Assembly (NCBI RefSeq): GCF_030056795.1
Contig: NZ_JASHKQ010000001.1
Coordinates: 1,922,001 to 1,986,000 of the forward strand
Source: Rhodococcus sp. IEGM 1381
GTDB taxonomy: Bacteria; Actinomycetota; Actinomycetes; Mycobacteriales; Mycobacteriaceae
DNA: 64,000 bases
Direction of reading: 5' to 3'
A program made the position numbers and the translations under genes. Below are positions 19,204-27,109 of the stretch, piece after piece. The number at the start of each line of letters is the position of its first letter. Position 1 is the first letter of the stretch. The notes beneath the pieces are model-generated. The model saw nothing but the letters and a program-made list of their open reading frames with translations. It had not been told where the DNA came from and did no database searches.

Positions 19204-19635
19204 GTGGCCAAGCTGAAGGTTTCCCTCGACGTCCCACTGACCCCCGAGCAGACGTGGGCGCATGCGTCCGACCTGTCCGGATACGAGCAGTGGCTCTCCA
19301 TCCACGAAGCGTGGCGCGGGGAGCTGCCCGAGCAGCTGGCCGTCGGCACCACTCTGGACTCCATCGCGAGCGTGAAGGGCATGCGCAACCGGGTTTCCTG
19401 GAAGATCGAGTCCTACGATCCGCCCAAGAAGCTCGAGCTCAAGGGCAATGGCAAGGGCGGGGTGAAGATCGGTCTGAACCTGACGGTGACACCGAAAGGC
19501 GACGGTTCCGAGATCACGATCGACGTCAACCTGGGCGGTGCGCCGCTGTTCGGTCCGATCGGTTCGGGCGTGGCCCGTGCACTCAAGGGCGACATCGAGA
19601 ACTCGTTGAAGACGTTCGTCAAGATCTACGCCTGA
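19204..19635 (+). CDS. Rv0910-family SRPBCC protein (toxin-family partner of the Rv0909-like gene)
   Basis: This soluble single-domain protein of 143 residues has the START/SRPBCC polyketide-cyclase fold pattern: LDVPLTPEQTWAHASDLSGY at the start, VKGMRNRVSWKIESYDPPKK in the middle and GSGVARALKGDIENSLK as the C-terminal helix. It closely resembles M. tuberculosis Rv0910, annotated as toxin of the Rv0909-Rv0910 pair. TACCAT at 19191-19196 is seven bases before the GTG, with no Shine-Dalgarno, so it has its own leaderless promoter and is not cotranscribed with the antitoxin-like gene 9.2 kb upstream. A small-molecule-binding role is equally possible. Confidence 0.85.
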   Translation: MAKLKVSLDVPLTPEQTWAHASDLSGYEQWLSIHEAWRGELPEQLAVGTTLDSIASVKGMRNRVSWKIESYDPPKKLELKGNGKGGVKIGLNLTVTPKGDGSEITIDVNLGGAPLFGPIGSGVARALKGDIENSLKTFVKIYA

Positions 19636-19707
19636 CGTAGTATCTGGCGAACCGAACGGCGGGGTGGATGATCTTCTCCCTCTCGCTCGCTACGGAGAGG
19701 TCATGTC

Positions 19708-21339
19708 ATGCCCGGTAGACACAGTGCTTCGTCGTCCACGACGAGCAGTAGGGGAGTGGTGAAGTACGGCGTCATTGCCGCTGCCCTCCTCGTGGTGGTC
19801 GCAGGTGGCGTGGTCGTCGCACAGAAGGCCCTCGGTTCCGAATGCGGCGACCCCGCGTCCTACTCGCTGGCCGCGGACCCCGCGATCGCGCCGGTGCTGC
19901 AGAAGATCGTCGACGGCACGTCCGCCGAAGATCTGGATTGCGCTCGGATCGACGTGACCGCGAGCGAATCGGGTCAGGTCTCGGCCGCGGTGGCCAAGGG
20001 TGCCGATGCGCCCTCTCTCTGGATTCCGGATTCGTCGCTGTGGGTCGGCAAGACCGTCCGGTCCACCGCGTCGCTGATCGACCTCGCGAGTCAATCGGTG
20101 GCCAGTACCCCCGCTGTGCTCGCTGCCCGCAAGGACGAGGTGCCGTTCTTCGACACGTGGCTCACTGCCTTGAAACTCGAAGGCCTGCGTATCGGAAACC
20201 CGTTGACCAACACCATGTCCGACGCGGCGATCCTGGGCGCGGTGGCCGAGGCCGGATCGGACGAGAAAGCCCTCGACTCGGTCTCGGCGGCTCTCGTTCC
20301 CATCGCACAGGCTCAGGCTGCCACCCGCGGTGAGGCCGATCCGAACGCCCGTCTGGACGACGTGGTCGCCGACGGCGGAGTCGCGGTGGTCTCGGAGCAG
20401 ACCTTCCTGCAGTACCAGACCGACAACGACGGAGATCTCGGCGCGACGGTACCGCCGACGGGCAGCGTCTTCCTGAACTTTCCGTTGGCCGTGACCGAGC
20501 CTGCGGACGACCGACACGAGGCCGCGAAGTCCGTCGGAACGGCTTTGGCGGCGGCCATCGAATCCGAGCAAGGCCAACAGGCGTTGTCCGAGGCCGGATT
20601 CCGCGGAGCGGACGATGCAGTGCTGGATTCCGACCGTGGGATCGGGGAGGTGACGCCCCTGACGATTGCCGATCAGCAGGCCGCCGAGTCGACCCTCAAG
20701 CAGTATCAGGTGTTGGCGCTTCCCTCGCGGGCATTGGTGATGGAAGACGTCTCCGGATCGATGAACTACAGCGCAGGTGCGAACACGCGCATCGCCATGA
20801 CGGTGCAGGCCAGCGAGACCGGCAATCGCCTGTTCCCCGACAACGCGTCGATGGGATTGTGGGCATTTTCGATCGGACTCGGCGGCGGCAGCCAGGACTA
20901 CAAAGAGCTGGCACCGATCCGGAAGATGGACGAGAAGGTCGGCAACACCAGTCAGCGCGAGGTGCTGCTGCAACAGACTCGAACCCTTCCATCTCTGGTC
21001 GGGGGCGGTACCGGCCTGTACGACACCACGTTGGCTGCGTTCCGCACCGTGCAGGAGGGTTACGACCCCAACGCGGTCAACAGCGTCATCATTCTCACCG
21101 ACGGCACCAACGAGGATCCCGACAGCATCTCGCTCGACCAGCTGTTGTCGACTCTGCGTGCCGAGCAGGACCCGTCCAGGCCTGTCGTCATCGTCACCAT
21201 CGGCATCACCGATGACGCCGATGCCGGTGTGCTGCAGCAAATTTCTGCAGCCACCGGCGGCTCGAGCTTCGTAGCGCGAAATCCGGCCGAGATCCCGAAT
21301 GTCTTCGTCAATGCGCTGAAAAGCCGTTCTGGTCGCTAA
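19708..21339 (+). CDS. Membrane-anchored solute-binding/VWA protein, copy 1
   Basis: This 543-residue protein has a short Ser-rich cytoplasmic tail, one membrane helix (about residues 21-40) and a large extracytoplasmic part. Residues 50-330 resemble an extracellular solute-binding domain (LWIPDSSLWVGKTV, later PPTGSVFLNFPLAVT). Residues 350-540 form a von Willebrand factor A domain with an intact MIDAS metal site: DVSGS, the Thr in GGGTGLYDTTL and the Asp in ILTDGTNED. Such fusions are common in actinobacteria and of unknown function. ATG at 19708 is supported by GGAGAGG seven bases upstream. A TAGTAT about 65 bases upstream may be its -10. It is paralogous to the protein at 22649-24301, with the rhodopsin gene between them. 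Confidence 0.85.
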   Translation: MPGRHSASSSTTSSRGVVKYGVIAAALLVVVAGGVVVAQKALGSECGDPASYSLAADPAIAPVLQKIVDGTSAEDLDCARIDVTASESGQVSAAVAKGADAPSLWIPDSSLWVGKTVRSTASLIDLASQSVASTPAVLAARKDEVPFFDTWLTALKLEGLRIGNPLTNTMSDAAILGAVAEAGSDEKALDSVSAALVPIAQAQAATRGEADPNARLDDVVADGGVAVVSEQTFLQYQTDNDGDLGATVPPTGSVFLNFPLAVTEPADDRHEAAKSVGTALAAAIESEQGQQALSEAGFRGADDAVLDSDRGIGEVTPLTIADQQAAESTLKQYQVLALPSRALVMEDVSGSMNYSAGANTRIAMTVQASETGNRLFPDNASMGLWAFSIGLGGGSQDYKELAPIRKMDEKVGNTSQREVLLQQTRTLPSLVGGGTGLYDTTLAAFRTVQEGYDPNAVNSVIILTDGTNEDPDSISLDQLLSTLRAEQDPSRPVVIVTIGITDDADAGVLQQISAATGGSSFVARNPAEIPNVFVNALKSRSGR

Positions 21340-21574
21340 CGGCATCGACCCGAAACGTTGGCGACGACAACGAAATTCGCGAGAGTTCTGGGTAATTCGC
21401 GGGACCGTCGAAGGGAAATATTCGAATAGTCGACTTCGGGCACCTCTTTGCCGGCGCCGGGTCTAGCGTTCGAGATAGTTCGCAGCGGTCTTCAGACCAC
21501 GACAGGTTATTGACACTCCCGGTCGTCCTCTCCTCACCAGCGAACTTCGCTCTCTTCTGACCGGAGGACACCCT

Positions 21575-22432
21575 GTGATTCCTGACACTCTCACCACTGC
21601 CCAGTACGACACCATCTACAACATCTTCTCGTTGGTCATTGCGTCGCAGCTCTTTGCAGCGTTGTTCATGATCGCCTGTCTTCCCAGAATTCTGCCCCGG
21701 TACAGGCAAGCCATGTGCGTTGCGGCAGTCGTGTGCGGCATCGCCGCGTACCACTACTTCCGAATCTTCAACTCGTTCAACAACTCTTTTCAGACCGACG
21801 CTGTCGGCGGACGCGGCAGCTACAGTCAAGTTGTCGGAGAGGGATTCAACGAGGGCTACCGATACGTCGACTGGCTGCTCACCGTGCCGTTGCTTCTCCT
21901 CGAGTTGGTCGCTGTACTGGCGCTCGCCCGCAAGCTTCAGGCCAGTCTGCTGCTGCGGCTCATCCCTGCCGCGGCGCTGATGATCGCACTCGGATATCCC
22001 GGAGAACTCAGCGGGGACAATGGAATTCGAAACCTCTTCGGAACGCTGTCGTCCATTCCCTTCGTCTACATTCTCTACGTGCTGTTCGTAGAGGTGACGA
22101 AGTCCCTCGACAATCAACCGGAACAGGTGCGCAAGTCGATCAGTCAGCTCAGGCTTCTGCTGCTGATCACGTGGGGTGTGTACCCGATTGCATACCTGTT
22201 GCCGCAGTTGGGAATCGACGGTGCTGCGGCCTGGACCGGCAAGCAGATCGGTTACTCGATAGCCGATATTCTCGCGAAGGCTCTCTACGGTCTGATCATC
22301 TACCGAATTGCGCGGATCAAGTCCTTCGCCGACGATCCGACCTTCGCCGCGAGTGAACTCTCCAAGAGCGAAGCCATGGAGCTGGACCCGAGGCGCGACG
22401 AGGATCGACCGATTCCGAGTGGCGCGGCCTGA
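21575..22432 (+). CDS. Microbial rhodopsin, proton-pump type
   Basis: This 285-residue, seven-helix retinal protein has in helix C Asp99-Trp-Leu-Leu-Thr103 and Glu110, the DTE pattern of outward proton pumps (Schiff-base proton acceptor Asp99, donor Glu110). His60 matches the conserved His next to the proton acceptor in proteorhodopsin. Helix G carries Asp231 and the retinal-binding Lys235 in DILAKALYG. Leu107 at the spectral-tuning position predicts green absorption. GGAGGA sits six bases before the GTG at 21575. No carotenoid oxygenase (blh) or carotenoid gene is in the window, so retinal must come from elsewhere. It is monocistronic by appearance, with a hairpin 15 bases after the stop. 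Confidence 0.95.
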   Translation: MIPDTLTTAQYDTIYNIFSLVIASQLFAALFMIACLPRILPRYRQAMCVAAVVCGIAAYHYFRIFNSFNNSFQTDAVGGRGSYSQVVGEGFNEGYRYVDWLLTVPLLLLELVAVLALARKLQASLLLRLIPAAALMIALGYPGELSGDNGIRNLFGTLSSIPFVYILYVLFVEVTKSLDNQPEQVRKSISQLRLLLLITWGVYPIAYLLPQLGIDGAAAWTGKQIGYSIADILAKALYGLIIYRIARIKSFADDPTFAASELSKSEAMELDPRRDEDRPIPSGAA

Positions 22433-22447
22433 CATCTCGCAGTCAGT

Positions 22448-22478
22448 AGCGAGCCGACGCCCTGTGCGTCGGCTCGCT
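22448..22478 (+). terminator. Hairpin terminator after the rhodopsin gene
   Basis: Perfect 13-bp arms AGCGAGCCGACGC (22448-22460) and complement (22466-22478) enclose a five-base loop. A T-containing tract (CTGTTCGTT) follows. It isolates the rhodopsin gene from the downstream VWA gene. Confidence 0.85.
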
Positions 22479-22648
22479 CTGTTCGTTGCCTGACGGCGGA
22501 CGCGTCGTTCGTCCTCCGTCACCGGAGGTCGGGCTCGAGAACCCCTGACCCGCTATGGTGTGCACCACATGCAGCGAGGTGCTTCGCTGCGCGGGAGTTC
22601 GGGATCTCGTCATGTCTGCTGTGATGAGGATCGAAGGGGGAGCCAGCT

Positions 22649-24301
22649 ATGTCAGGACGTCACAGCGGTAGTAGTCGCAGATTCGGGCCTATCTCGACTT
22701 TGGTGGTCGTCGCCCTCGCAGCAGTGGTTGTCGTGGTCGGCGGTTGGTTCGGCGTCCAGGCCGTCCGCGCATCCGGTGCGGATTCCTGTGATTCCCTCGA
22801 CACCGTGTCGCTGGCAGTGGACAACTCCATCGCCGAGCCGGTACAGCAGATCGTCTCCCAGGCCGGCGAGGTCGATCGCGGGTGCGTGAACTTCGACATC
22901 CGCTCCGAACGTCCCACCGACACCGCGACGGAGATCGCGGGCACCGAGAACCGCCCGGACCTGTGGATCCCGGATTCGACGTTGTGGCTGCTCAAGACCC
23001 TCCGCTCGACCGGTGCTCTGCCCGAGTTGGCCAAGACCTCCGTCGCGAACACGTTGCCCGTCCTGGTCTCCACGTCCGATGCCGTGCCGGTTACCGACAC
23101 CTGGCTCGGTCTGTTGCAACTTCCCGGGCAACGCATCGGAGATCCCCTCACCAGCAGTGCATCGAATGCGGCCATTCTCGGCGCACTTGCCGAATCCGAG
23201 GTCGCGATCTCGGACGCCAAGGCCGTGTCCGCAGCTCTGGTACCCATGGCGCAGGATTTCGGTCGGATTGCCGACGCTCCGCACGACACCCCGGATCTCG
23301 TGGCCCAGGTGGCCGCCGAGGGTGGGACCAGCGTGGCCACCGAGCAGGCGTTGATCAAGTACGAGGCAGACAACCCGAGTGCGTCGCTCACCGAGTCGGT
23401 TCCGCCGACCGGCAGCTACTTCCTCAACTATCCGTTGGCAGTGACCGCTCCGGCCGGGCCCGATTACGACCGCGTCAAGGAAGCCGGAGCGGCATTGGCA
23501 TCGGTCCTGGCCACCCAGTCGGCCACCGACACGCTCGTCGCGGCCGGCTTCCGAACAGCGAGCGGTACCCCGCTGCCCGACGGCAAGGGAGTCGGATCCG
23601 TTGCGTCGCTGGAGATCAAGAACCCCCTGTCCATCGAGACGACACTGAGAGATTGGGCCGTACTCGCACTGCCGCTGCGCACTCTCGTCGTCGAGGACGT
23701 ATCCGGTTCGATGGCCGCGAAATCGGGTGACTCGACTCGCATCGCGTTGACGGTGGACGCGTCCGTCGGCGCCAACTCGCTCTTCAGCGATCAGACAGAG
23801 ATGGGGTTGTGGGCGTTTTCCATCGGACTCGGTGGTGGCCAGCAGGACTACCGTGAACTCGTGCCGATGGGCAAGGCCGACGGTACTTTTGACGGCAAAT
23901 CGCAGCGAGATGCGATCCTCGATTCCATCCGAGGGTTGCCGGCTCTGGTCGGAGGCGGGACCGGGCTCTACGACACCACTCTGGCGGCGTTCCGACGGGT
24001 CAAGGAGGGCTACGACCCCAACTACGTCAACAGCGTCATCATCCTCACCGACGGAGCGAACGAGGACAACGGCAGCATTTCCCTCGACCAACTCCTCACC
24101 GCCCTGCAGAAGGAGCAGGATCCGGTGCGTCCCATCGTGATCATCACGGTCGGCGTCACCAGTGATGCAGATCCCGTTGCGCTGCAGCAGATTTCGGCGG
24201 TCACGGGCGGAACGAGCTACGTGGCCGAGGATCCGCGCGACATCCCCGATGTGTTCGTCAAGGCCCTGAACTCGCGCACCGAACGCTTGGCAGGCGAGTA
24301 G
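22649..24301 (+). CDS. Membrane-anchored solute-binding/VWA protein, copy 2
   Basis: This 550-residue protein is organised like copy 1: a short basic/Ser-rich tail (MSGRHSGSSRR), one helix (about 20-40), a solute-binding-like region (LWIPDSTLWLLKTL, PPTGSYFLNYPLAVT) and a VWA domain. Its MIDAS residues are intact: DVSGS, GGGTGLYDTTLAAF and ILTDGANED. By eye the VWA halves of the two copies are far more alike than the N-terminal halves, suggesting different ligands but a shared metal-dependent interaction. AAGGGGGAG precedes the ATG at 22649. It ends seven bases before the convergent ECF gene with no hairpin between them. Confidence 0.85.
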   Translation: MSGRHSGSSRRFGPISTLVVVALAAVVVVVGGWFGVQAVRASGADSCDSLDTVSLAVDNSIAEPVQQIVSQAGEVDRGCVNFDIRSERPTDTATEIAGTENRPDLWIPDSTLWLLKTLRSTGALPELAKTSVANTLPVLVSTSDAVPVTDTWLGLLQLPGQRIGDPLTSSASNAAILGALAESEVAISDAKAVSAALVPMAQDFGRIADAPHDTPDLVAQVAAEGGTSVATEQALIKYEADNPSASLTESVPPTGSYFLNYPLAVTAPAGPDYDRVKEAGAALASVLATQSATDTLVAAGFRTASGTPLPDGKGVGSVASLEIKNPLSIETTLRDWAVLALPLRTLVVEDVSGSMAAKSGDSTRIALTVDASVGANSLFSDQTEMGLWAFSIGLGGGQQDYRELVPMGKADGTFDGKSQRDAILDSIRGLPALVGGGTGLYDTTLAAFRRVKEGYDPNYVNSVIILTDGANEDNGSISLDQLLTALQKEQDPVRPIVIITVGVTSDADPVALQQISAVTGGTSYVAEDPRDIPDVFVKALNSRTERLAGE

Positions 24302-24308
24302 TCCAGCC

Positions 24309-25040
24309 TCACAGGAAGCTGATCGCGATCGCTGCGGCGCAGGCCACCGTCACCACGGCCAGCGTCACCGCGTCCGAGGCCTTGAAGCGAGAGTCGGTGG
24401 CGGTGATCATCCCGGTGCCGCCGCGAGCAGTGATGGCGGTACCCATCTCGTCGGCCCGTCGGATGGCCACCGACATGACCGTCGTGACGATGTCGACCAG
24501 CGAATTGTCGGAGGCACTGTTGACAACGGGCTTGGGGCGAAGGCGTCGGGCCGCGTTGAGGGTTCGCATCTCTTCGATCAACAGCGGAAGCGATCGCAGG
24601 CTCAACGCCACGGCGATCGCCCACTCGTCGACCGGCAGTTTCAGCTTCTTCAGCGGTGCGCCGAGTTTCGATACGGCCGGGGCGACGTCACTCATCGAGG
24701 TGGTCCAGCCGATCATCATCGATGCACCGAGCAGCACGAAGACGAAGAGCGTCGCACGCAGGTACACCAGCACTGCTGCGCCGCCGATCGGCAGATTGAT
24801 CAAGGCTCCGACGCCGAACAATGCCCAGATCCACCACGGTGGACGTGGCAGTGCCGTGATCGGAACATGCGCAATGATCGCCGCGATCACCAACAGCCCG
24901 AACACGATTCCGAGCGCAGGCCACGTCGGTGCCACCACGAGAGTGACACTGAGGAGCAGGACGACGACGAGTTTGGTACCGGCCCACAGGCGATGGATCG
25001 GCGAGAATCGCGGGACCTGACGCAATACGACGGTGGTCAC
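24309..25040 (-). CDS. ECF transporter transmembrane component (EcfT/CbiQ family)
   Basis: This membrane protein of 243 residues has four to five N-terminal helices and the cytoplasmic coupling region with paired Ala-Arg-Arg-like motifs (LNAARRLRPKP and AITARGGTGM), by which EcfT contacts the ATPases. Energy-coupling-factor transporters import vitamins or metal ions. The gene overlaps the upstream fused ATPase gene by four bases (ATGA), forming a two-gene operon that corresponds to M. tuberculosis Rv2326c-Rv2325c. The substrate is unknown. Confidence 0.88.
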   Translation of the reverse strand: MTTVVLRQVPRFSPIHRLWAGTKLVVVLLLSVTLVVAPTWPALGIVFGLLVIAAIIAHVPITALPRPPWWIWALFGVGALINLPIGGAAVLVYLRATLFVFVLLGASMMIGWTTSMSDVAPAVSKLGAPLKKLKLPVDEWAIAVALSLRSLPLLIEEMRTLNAARRLRPKPVVNSASDNSLVDIVTTVMSVAIRRADEMGTAITARGGTGMITATDSRFKASDAVTLAVVTVACAAAIAISFL

Positions 25041-27070
25041 GAGGGCACACTCCCCAGGATCGAGTCGGAGACGATGTGGCCGTCGGACATCGTGATGGTG
25101 CGGCTGCAGACGGTGTCCATGCCGTCCACATCGTGTGAGATGACGACGATCGCGACGCCGCGTTCACGCAGTCCGGCGAGAACACCGATGATGTCGTCGC
25201 GGCCGGGTGGATCGAGGCCGGCCAAAGGCTCGTCGAGAACCAGCACGCGAGGCCGACGTGCGATGAGCCCGGCCAGCACGACGCGTCGCATCTGACCACC
25301 GCTGAGCGAATCGATCTCGCGAGCAGCCAAAGACCTGTCGAGGCCGACCGCATCCATGGCGGCCGAGACTGTGGCAGAACCTGTTTCGGGCCCGGCTGCC
25401 GCGGCGATGTCCTCGGAGACGGTGCGACGCTGCAACTGCAGGCGGGAATGCTGGAACGCCAGTCCGACGTCGCCCACCCGCGTGGTCATGGCCTTGCCGT
25501 CGAGCTGCGCGGTGCCCTTCGTCGGGCCGGTGAGTCCGGCCATGATCCAGGCGAGAGTGGACTTACCCGAGCCGTTTCCGCCGAGAACGAGGACCCCTTC
25601 ACCACGCTTGACGGTGATGTCGATCCCGTTCAGTGCGGTCTGCGCCCAGGGAGTGCGCCGATTGTAGGTGTGCCGAACGTCGGCCACCTCGAGCAGGCGT
25701 TGGCTCGAATTATCATGCGATACAGCAGAATTTGCGGTATTCGGTTGCATCCATGCCGAGTCGTGCCGTACCTGATACCCCTCGTGCAGGTGCACGACGC
25801 GATCTGCGGCAACAGTTTCCGAGAGATGGTGGGTGACGAGCACGACCGACATGCCATGTCTGCGAGGTAGTTCGGCGAGGAGCGAGACCAGATGCTCGCG
25901 GCCGGCAGCGTCGATCATGGCGGTTGCCTCATCGGCAATGAGCAGGGCGGGACGGCGAGCCAGAGCCGCCGCCACGGCCAGGCGCTGCATCTCGCCGCCG
26001 GACAGGGATGCGGTGTCGCGGGCACCCATGCCGCCGAGACCCACCTCGTCGAGCAAGGCGTCGACGTCGGGACGGGAGTCGCCGGGCGGCAGTCCCCACA
26101 CCACGTCGTCGGCGACGCGGGTCCCGAGGATCTGGCTCTCGGGTCGCTGCAGGACCATGGCGGTGCCACCGTACCGGCCGAGACCGGTTGCGCCGGGCCT
26201 GTTCACGGTGCCTTCCGACGGTTCCAGGCCGGCGAGGATCCTCGTCAGGGTCGATTTGCCGGAGCCGTTGTGACCGACGATCGTCACGAATTCACCCCGT
26301 TCGATGCGCAGAGCGACTCCGGTCAACGCAGCTGTGACGCTTCCCGGGTACCGATATCCGACCGAGGTGAGGGTGACCGGCAGCGGCCCGATCTCCTCGT
26401 CGTCGGTGCTCGAGACGAGAGCCTCGGGAGTGGGGATGGTGGAGAGACGGTCCAGGATGGCGGTGAGGATCAGCCAGGCGAACAGCGTTCCGCTGACGAT
26501 CCCGAACGCGATCGAACCGCCCACCCACCACCACCAGTTGTCGAGCACGGCGGTGGAGCTGCTGCGGAGCACATCGGCGGCACCTTGCAGGGCCGACGTG
26601 CGCTCGAGCAACCTGGACACTCCCTCCAGGGTGTTGCGGAGGGTGTCGAGGAACAACGTGCGTAGCGGAACGAGAATGAGGAGCAGCAACACCGTCAAGG
26701 CTCCGAGCGCCGGCCCGACGACCATCGAGGTGACCAAGACGCCGAACAGTCCTTGCTTCTTGCGCTTCGCGCGCCCGACCAGGCCGCCCAACAGTGCGGC
26801 GCTGGCCACGGTGAGGGCTGTCTGAGTACCGGCAGCGACGAATCCGACGAGGGTGCCTGCTACCGCAGCGGTGACAAGCGCGCGCGTGCGATACCGAAGT
26901 GCGACCACCGACATCGGAATGGCCGCGACGACCTGAAGAATCGCTGCCATGGGCACGAGTACACCGATCACCGTCAACGCGACTGTGAAGCTGCTCATGA
27001 CCGCGGCGGTCGCCAATTCCTGGGGACCGAGGGGCCTTGACTTCGGAGTGCGAGAAGAACTGACGGTCAC
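25037..27070 (-). CDS. Fused ECF transporter: membrane S-like domain plus two ATPase domains
   Basis: This 677-residue fusion has a membrane portion in residues 1-225 (five to six helices, ending with a NWWWW stretch) resembling an S-component or DUF2232 domain. Two complete ABC ATPases follow. The first has Walker A GHNGSGKST, signature LSGGEM and Walker B LLIADEAT; the second has GGNGSGKST, LSGGQM and LVLDEPLAGLD. Together with EcfT this gives a whole ECF transporter from two genes, like Rv2326c of M. tuberculosis. The frame stays open far upstream but only antisense to the MFS gene; GTG at 27070 is chosen because the membrane domain begins there and CACACT lies six to seven bases upstream. 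Confidence 0.87.
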   Translation of the reverse strand: MTVSSSRTPKSRPLGPQELATAAVMSSFTVALTVIGVLVPMAAILQVVAAIPMSVVALRYRTRALVTAAVAGTLVGFVAAGTQTALTVASAALLGGLVGRAKRKKQGLFGVLVTSMVVGPALGALTVLLLLILVPLRTLFLDTLRNTLEGVSRLLERTSALQGAADVLRSSSTAVLDNWWWWVGGSIAFGIVSGTLFAWLILTAILDRLSTIPTPEALVSSTDDEEIGPLPVTLTSVGYRYPGSVTAALTGVALRIERGEFVTIVGHNGSGKSTLTRILAGLEPSEGTVNRPGATGLGRYGGTAMVLQRPESQILGTRVADDVVWGLPPGDSRPDVDALLDEVGLGGMGARDTASLSGGEMQRLAVAAALARRPALLIADEATAMIDAAGREHLVSLLAELPRRHGMSVVLVTHHLSETVAADRVVHLHEGYQVRHDSAWMQPNTANSAVSHDNSSQRLLEVADVRHTYNRRTPWAQTALNGIDITVKRGEGVLVLGGNGSGKSTLAWIMAGLTGPTKGTAQLDGKAMTTRVGDVGLAFQHSRLQLQRRTVSEDIAAAAGPETGSATVSAAMDAVGLDRSLAAREIDSLSGGQMRRVVLAGLIARRPRVLVLDEPLAGLDPPGRDDIIGVLAGLRERGVAIVVISHDVDGMDTVCSRTITMSDGHIVSDSILGSVPS

Positions 27071-27075
27071 CGCTC

Positions 27076-27104
27076 CAGTGTGCCAGCTCGGCTGAGGCAC
27101 ACTG
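27076..27104. promoter_or_regulatory. Palindromic shared promoter/operator between the ECF and MFS genes
   Basis: CAGTGTGCC (27076-27084) and its exact complement GGCACACTG (27096-27104) are separated by 11 bases. They fill most of the 39-base gap between two divergent GTG starts (27070 and 27110). Each arm contains CACACT on the strand of the gene it faces, placed as a leaderless -10, so the two promoters mirror each other. Confidence 0.6.
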
Positions 27105-27109
27105 TTTGC

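Noticed and set aside
21465-21482. GTTCGAGATAGTTCG upstream of the rhodopsin gene as an SOS box
   Set aside because: The half-sites are direct-like, not the inverted TCGAAC-N4-GTTCGA arrangement.
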